Below the pieces are notes generated by a model, which saw nothing but the letters and a program-made list of their open reading frames with translations, did not search any database and was not told the DNA's origin. Positions 19,954-21,384 of a stretch of 21,384 nt of DNA are shown here, piece after piece (position 1 is the stretch's first letter; each line of letters starts with the position of its first letter). The DNA comes from Dipetalonema caudispina (taxonomy: Eukaryota; Nematoda; Chromadorea; Rhabditida; Onchocercidae), in contig JABVXV010000611.1 of assembly GCA_013365325.1 (NCBI GenBank), positions 1 through 21,384 on the forward strand, written 5' to 3'. Made by a program: the position numbers and the translations under genes.

Positions 19954-20137
19954 ATAACATAGGAAGGAAATAAATAAGGATTAAAATTTGACGTAATGGT
20001 ATTTTTTTGTTCCATTTTAAGAAATCTTAGAAAGCAATTTAATGTTGATTTGTCTTAATTCTTAAAAAATTCTTAATTTGTAATTAAGTTTACAATATAT
20101 GAAGTAGGAAGTGCATAGTAGAAAATACTTAATAATA
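19929..20137 (+). repeat. Copy B of the diverged dispersed repeat
   Basis: Same orientation as copy A at 17651-17857, about 2.28 kb away, flanking the right locus on its 3' side while copy A lies on the 5' side. The shared core is 19975-20004. It ends as it enters an AAT/ATT-rich patch. Confidence 0.88.
19969..19974 (+). promoter_or_regulatory. Candidate polyadenylation signal AATAAA
   Basis: A canonical AATAAA 16 bases after the TGA of the possible terminal exon. In AT-rich DNA the hexamer occurs often by chance, so it supports the gene model only weakly. Confidence 0.2.
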
Positions 20138-20250
20138 ATAATTAGTATTATTATTGTTGTTATTACTAAATTACTTTTATTATTATTGTTATCATCGTTA
20201 TCGCTATCATTATCGCTAATCATCGTTATCATCATCATTATCATTAGAAA
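20131..20250. repeat. Degenerate AAT/ATT/ATC microsatellite patch
   Basis: AATAATAATAATT gives way to ATTATTATTGTTGTTATTAC, then TTATTATTATTGTTATCATC and GCTATCATTATCGCTAATCA. The minus-strand open frame here (20062-20244) is a Met/Asn/Asp run made by the repeat and is not a gene. Confidence 0.92.
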
Positions 20251-21257
20251 ACATAAGATTCATCATTCATCTATTTACTGAAAAGATGATACTTTTGATT
20301 TAATTAGCATTTAATGAATGGTTATTATAGATAGTAAATCACTATCATCATCATCATTTTCCTTACTTCTTATCATCATTTCTTTAATCATTATTATCAT
20401 TAACAATATCATGCAATACTAACTATTACCAATTTTACTTGTTATTTGTGTTGCAAAAATTTATCATATCAGATCATTTTAGCGAATAATTTCTCACAAT
20501 AATTTGCCGCATTTAATCATCAATTGAAATGACCAATTTATAACGAATAATTTGTCATTAATCATTTGGAAAGCGATATGAAATTGACAGCTGCTGCAAA
20601 TTGCATGAATAATTTCAAATTGATGAAATTTATCTTGTTGAACCATGCAAAATTGCTAAATGTTTAAGCTCAAAGCAAATTTTCCGAATGAGCGAATCTA
20701 ATATTGTGCAATTTTAGGCCTAGTTTATTTCCTTTGATATGGCATCCTTTTTTTTTTTTTTTTTTTTTTTGTGAATCTTAAAATTATTCGATACACATAT
20801 TCCGAAAGAAAAAAAAAAAAGGAATTTGATCAAATAATTTATTCATTTTTCGAATTATTATATTAATTTTTTTTTTCTAAACATGTTTAAGATTATTGTT
20901 GTTTCATCATAACTTATTTCATTAATATATTTTGTTTCTGAAAAAAAAAAAACTGAAATTTTTGCAAAAAATAAATGAATTCATACATTTTTCCTTCTTC
21001 CTTTTTTATCTCATTCATTCTTTTCATTTCATCTCTTCAATATAAATCTTTAAATCGATTACTTCTTTTTCATAATATTTATTGTACTTAATAGTTGCTG
21101 CAATTGCTTTATTATCAAAGTGACAAATATTGACATAAAAGGCCAAAATGATGTCTTAAATAGACAAAATTTAAGATCAATATAGCTAAATTAAGAATAT
21201 TTCGATTGCAAGAAAGATTGCTTACATCTTTTCTTGCTTTCATTACATTTTCCATAT
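20251..21257. other. AT-rich non-coding DNA, no gene seen
   Basis: Contains another degenerate CAT patch (20341-20402), a long T run at about 20748-20770 and A runs at about 20809-20820 and 20941-20951. A slightly less AT-rich stretch at about 20580-20720 has no splice-bounded frame. A single TGCATG is at 20602. The stretch is either downstream intergenic DNA or an intron if the right locus continues beyond the window. Confidence 0.55.

Positions 21258-21384
<127 letters not shown>

Overview
The window looks like non-coding DNA from an animal nuclear genome that is very rich in A+T (roughly three quarters or more by eye). It has no bacterial, archaeal, phage or CRISPR character: there are no long open frames, operons or ribosome-binding sites. 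The small amount of coding signal sits in short, intron-split exons. The composition, the many T and A homopolymer runs, the TTTTCAG/TTTTTAG-type acceptors and the mix of very short (about 180-270 base) and multi-kilobase introns fit a nematode, perhaps a filarial-type worm. That assignment is inference; no identifiable marker gene is present.

Layout. Positions 1-233 are a long AAT microsatellite, and positions 21258-21384 are a long ATT microsatellite (the same repeat in the opposite orientation). Both window edges are therefore trinucleotide arrays, as expected if this is a contig that stopped in repeats at both ends. Between them lies mostly unremarkable AT-rich DNA.

Two places carry a convincing coding signature, both on the + strand. 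(1) The left locus has an exon at 2196-2372 (about 40% GC in its second half), followed at 5978-6010 and 6284-6309 by two very short exons. Their splice phases match and the reading frame stays open. Further tiny exons (6978-7004, 10780-10809) are possible but weak. (2) The right locus has an exon at 18843-18979 (about 39% GC) that starts with a well-placed ATG and ends in a good donor. It is followed in matching phase by 19163-19226 and possibly by a terminal exon at 19798-19953. Together these would encode a 118-residue basic protein with a short hydrophobic stretch near its C-terminal half. I recognise neither protein and assign no function.

The rest is repeats and low-complexity DNA: an 84-86 bp intronic duplication (3332-3417 and 3745-3828), a perfect 44 bp tandem duplication (11823-11910), a three-unit diverged minisatellite of about 97 bp (13725-14014), a diverged dispersed repeat of about 210 bp (17651-17857 and 19929-20137), and many mono-, di- and trinucleotide tracts, densest at 14.4-15.6 kb. 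A cluster of four TGCATG motifs at 15.8 kb could be an intronic splicing-regulatory element if it is transcribed. No tRNA, rRNA, spliced-leader gene or recognisable transposase was found. The middle 8 kb (about 10.8-18.5 kb) holds no supported gene.
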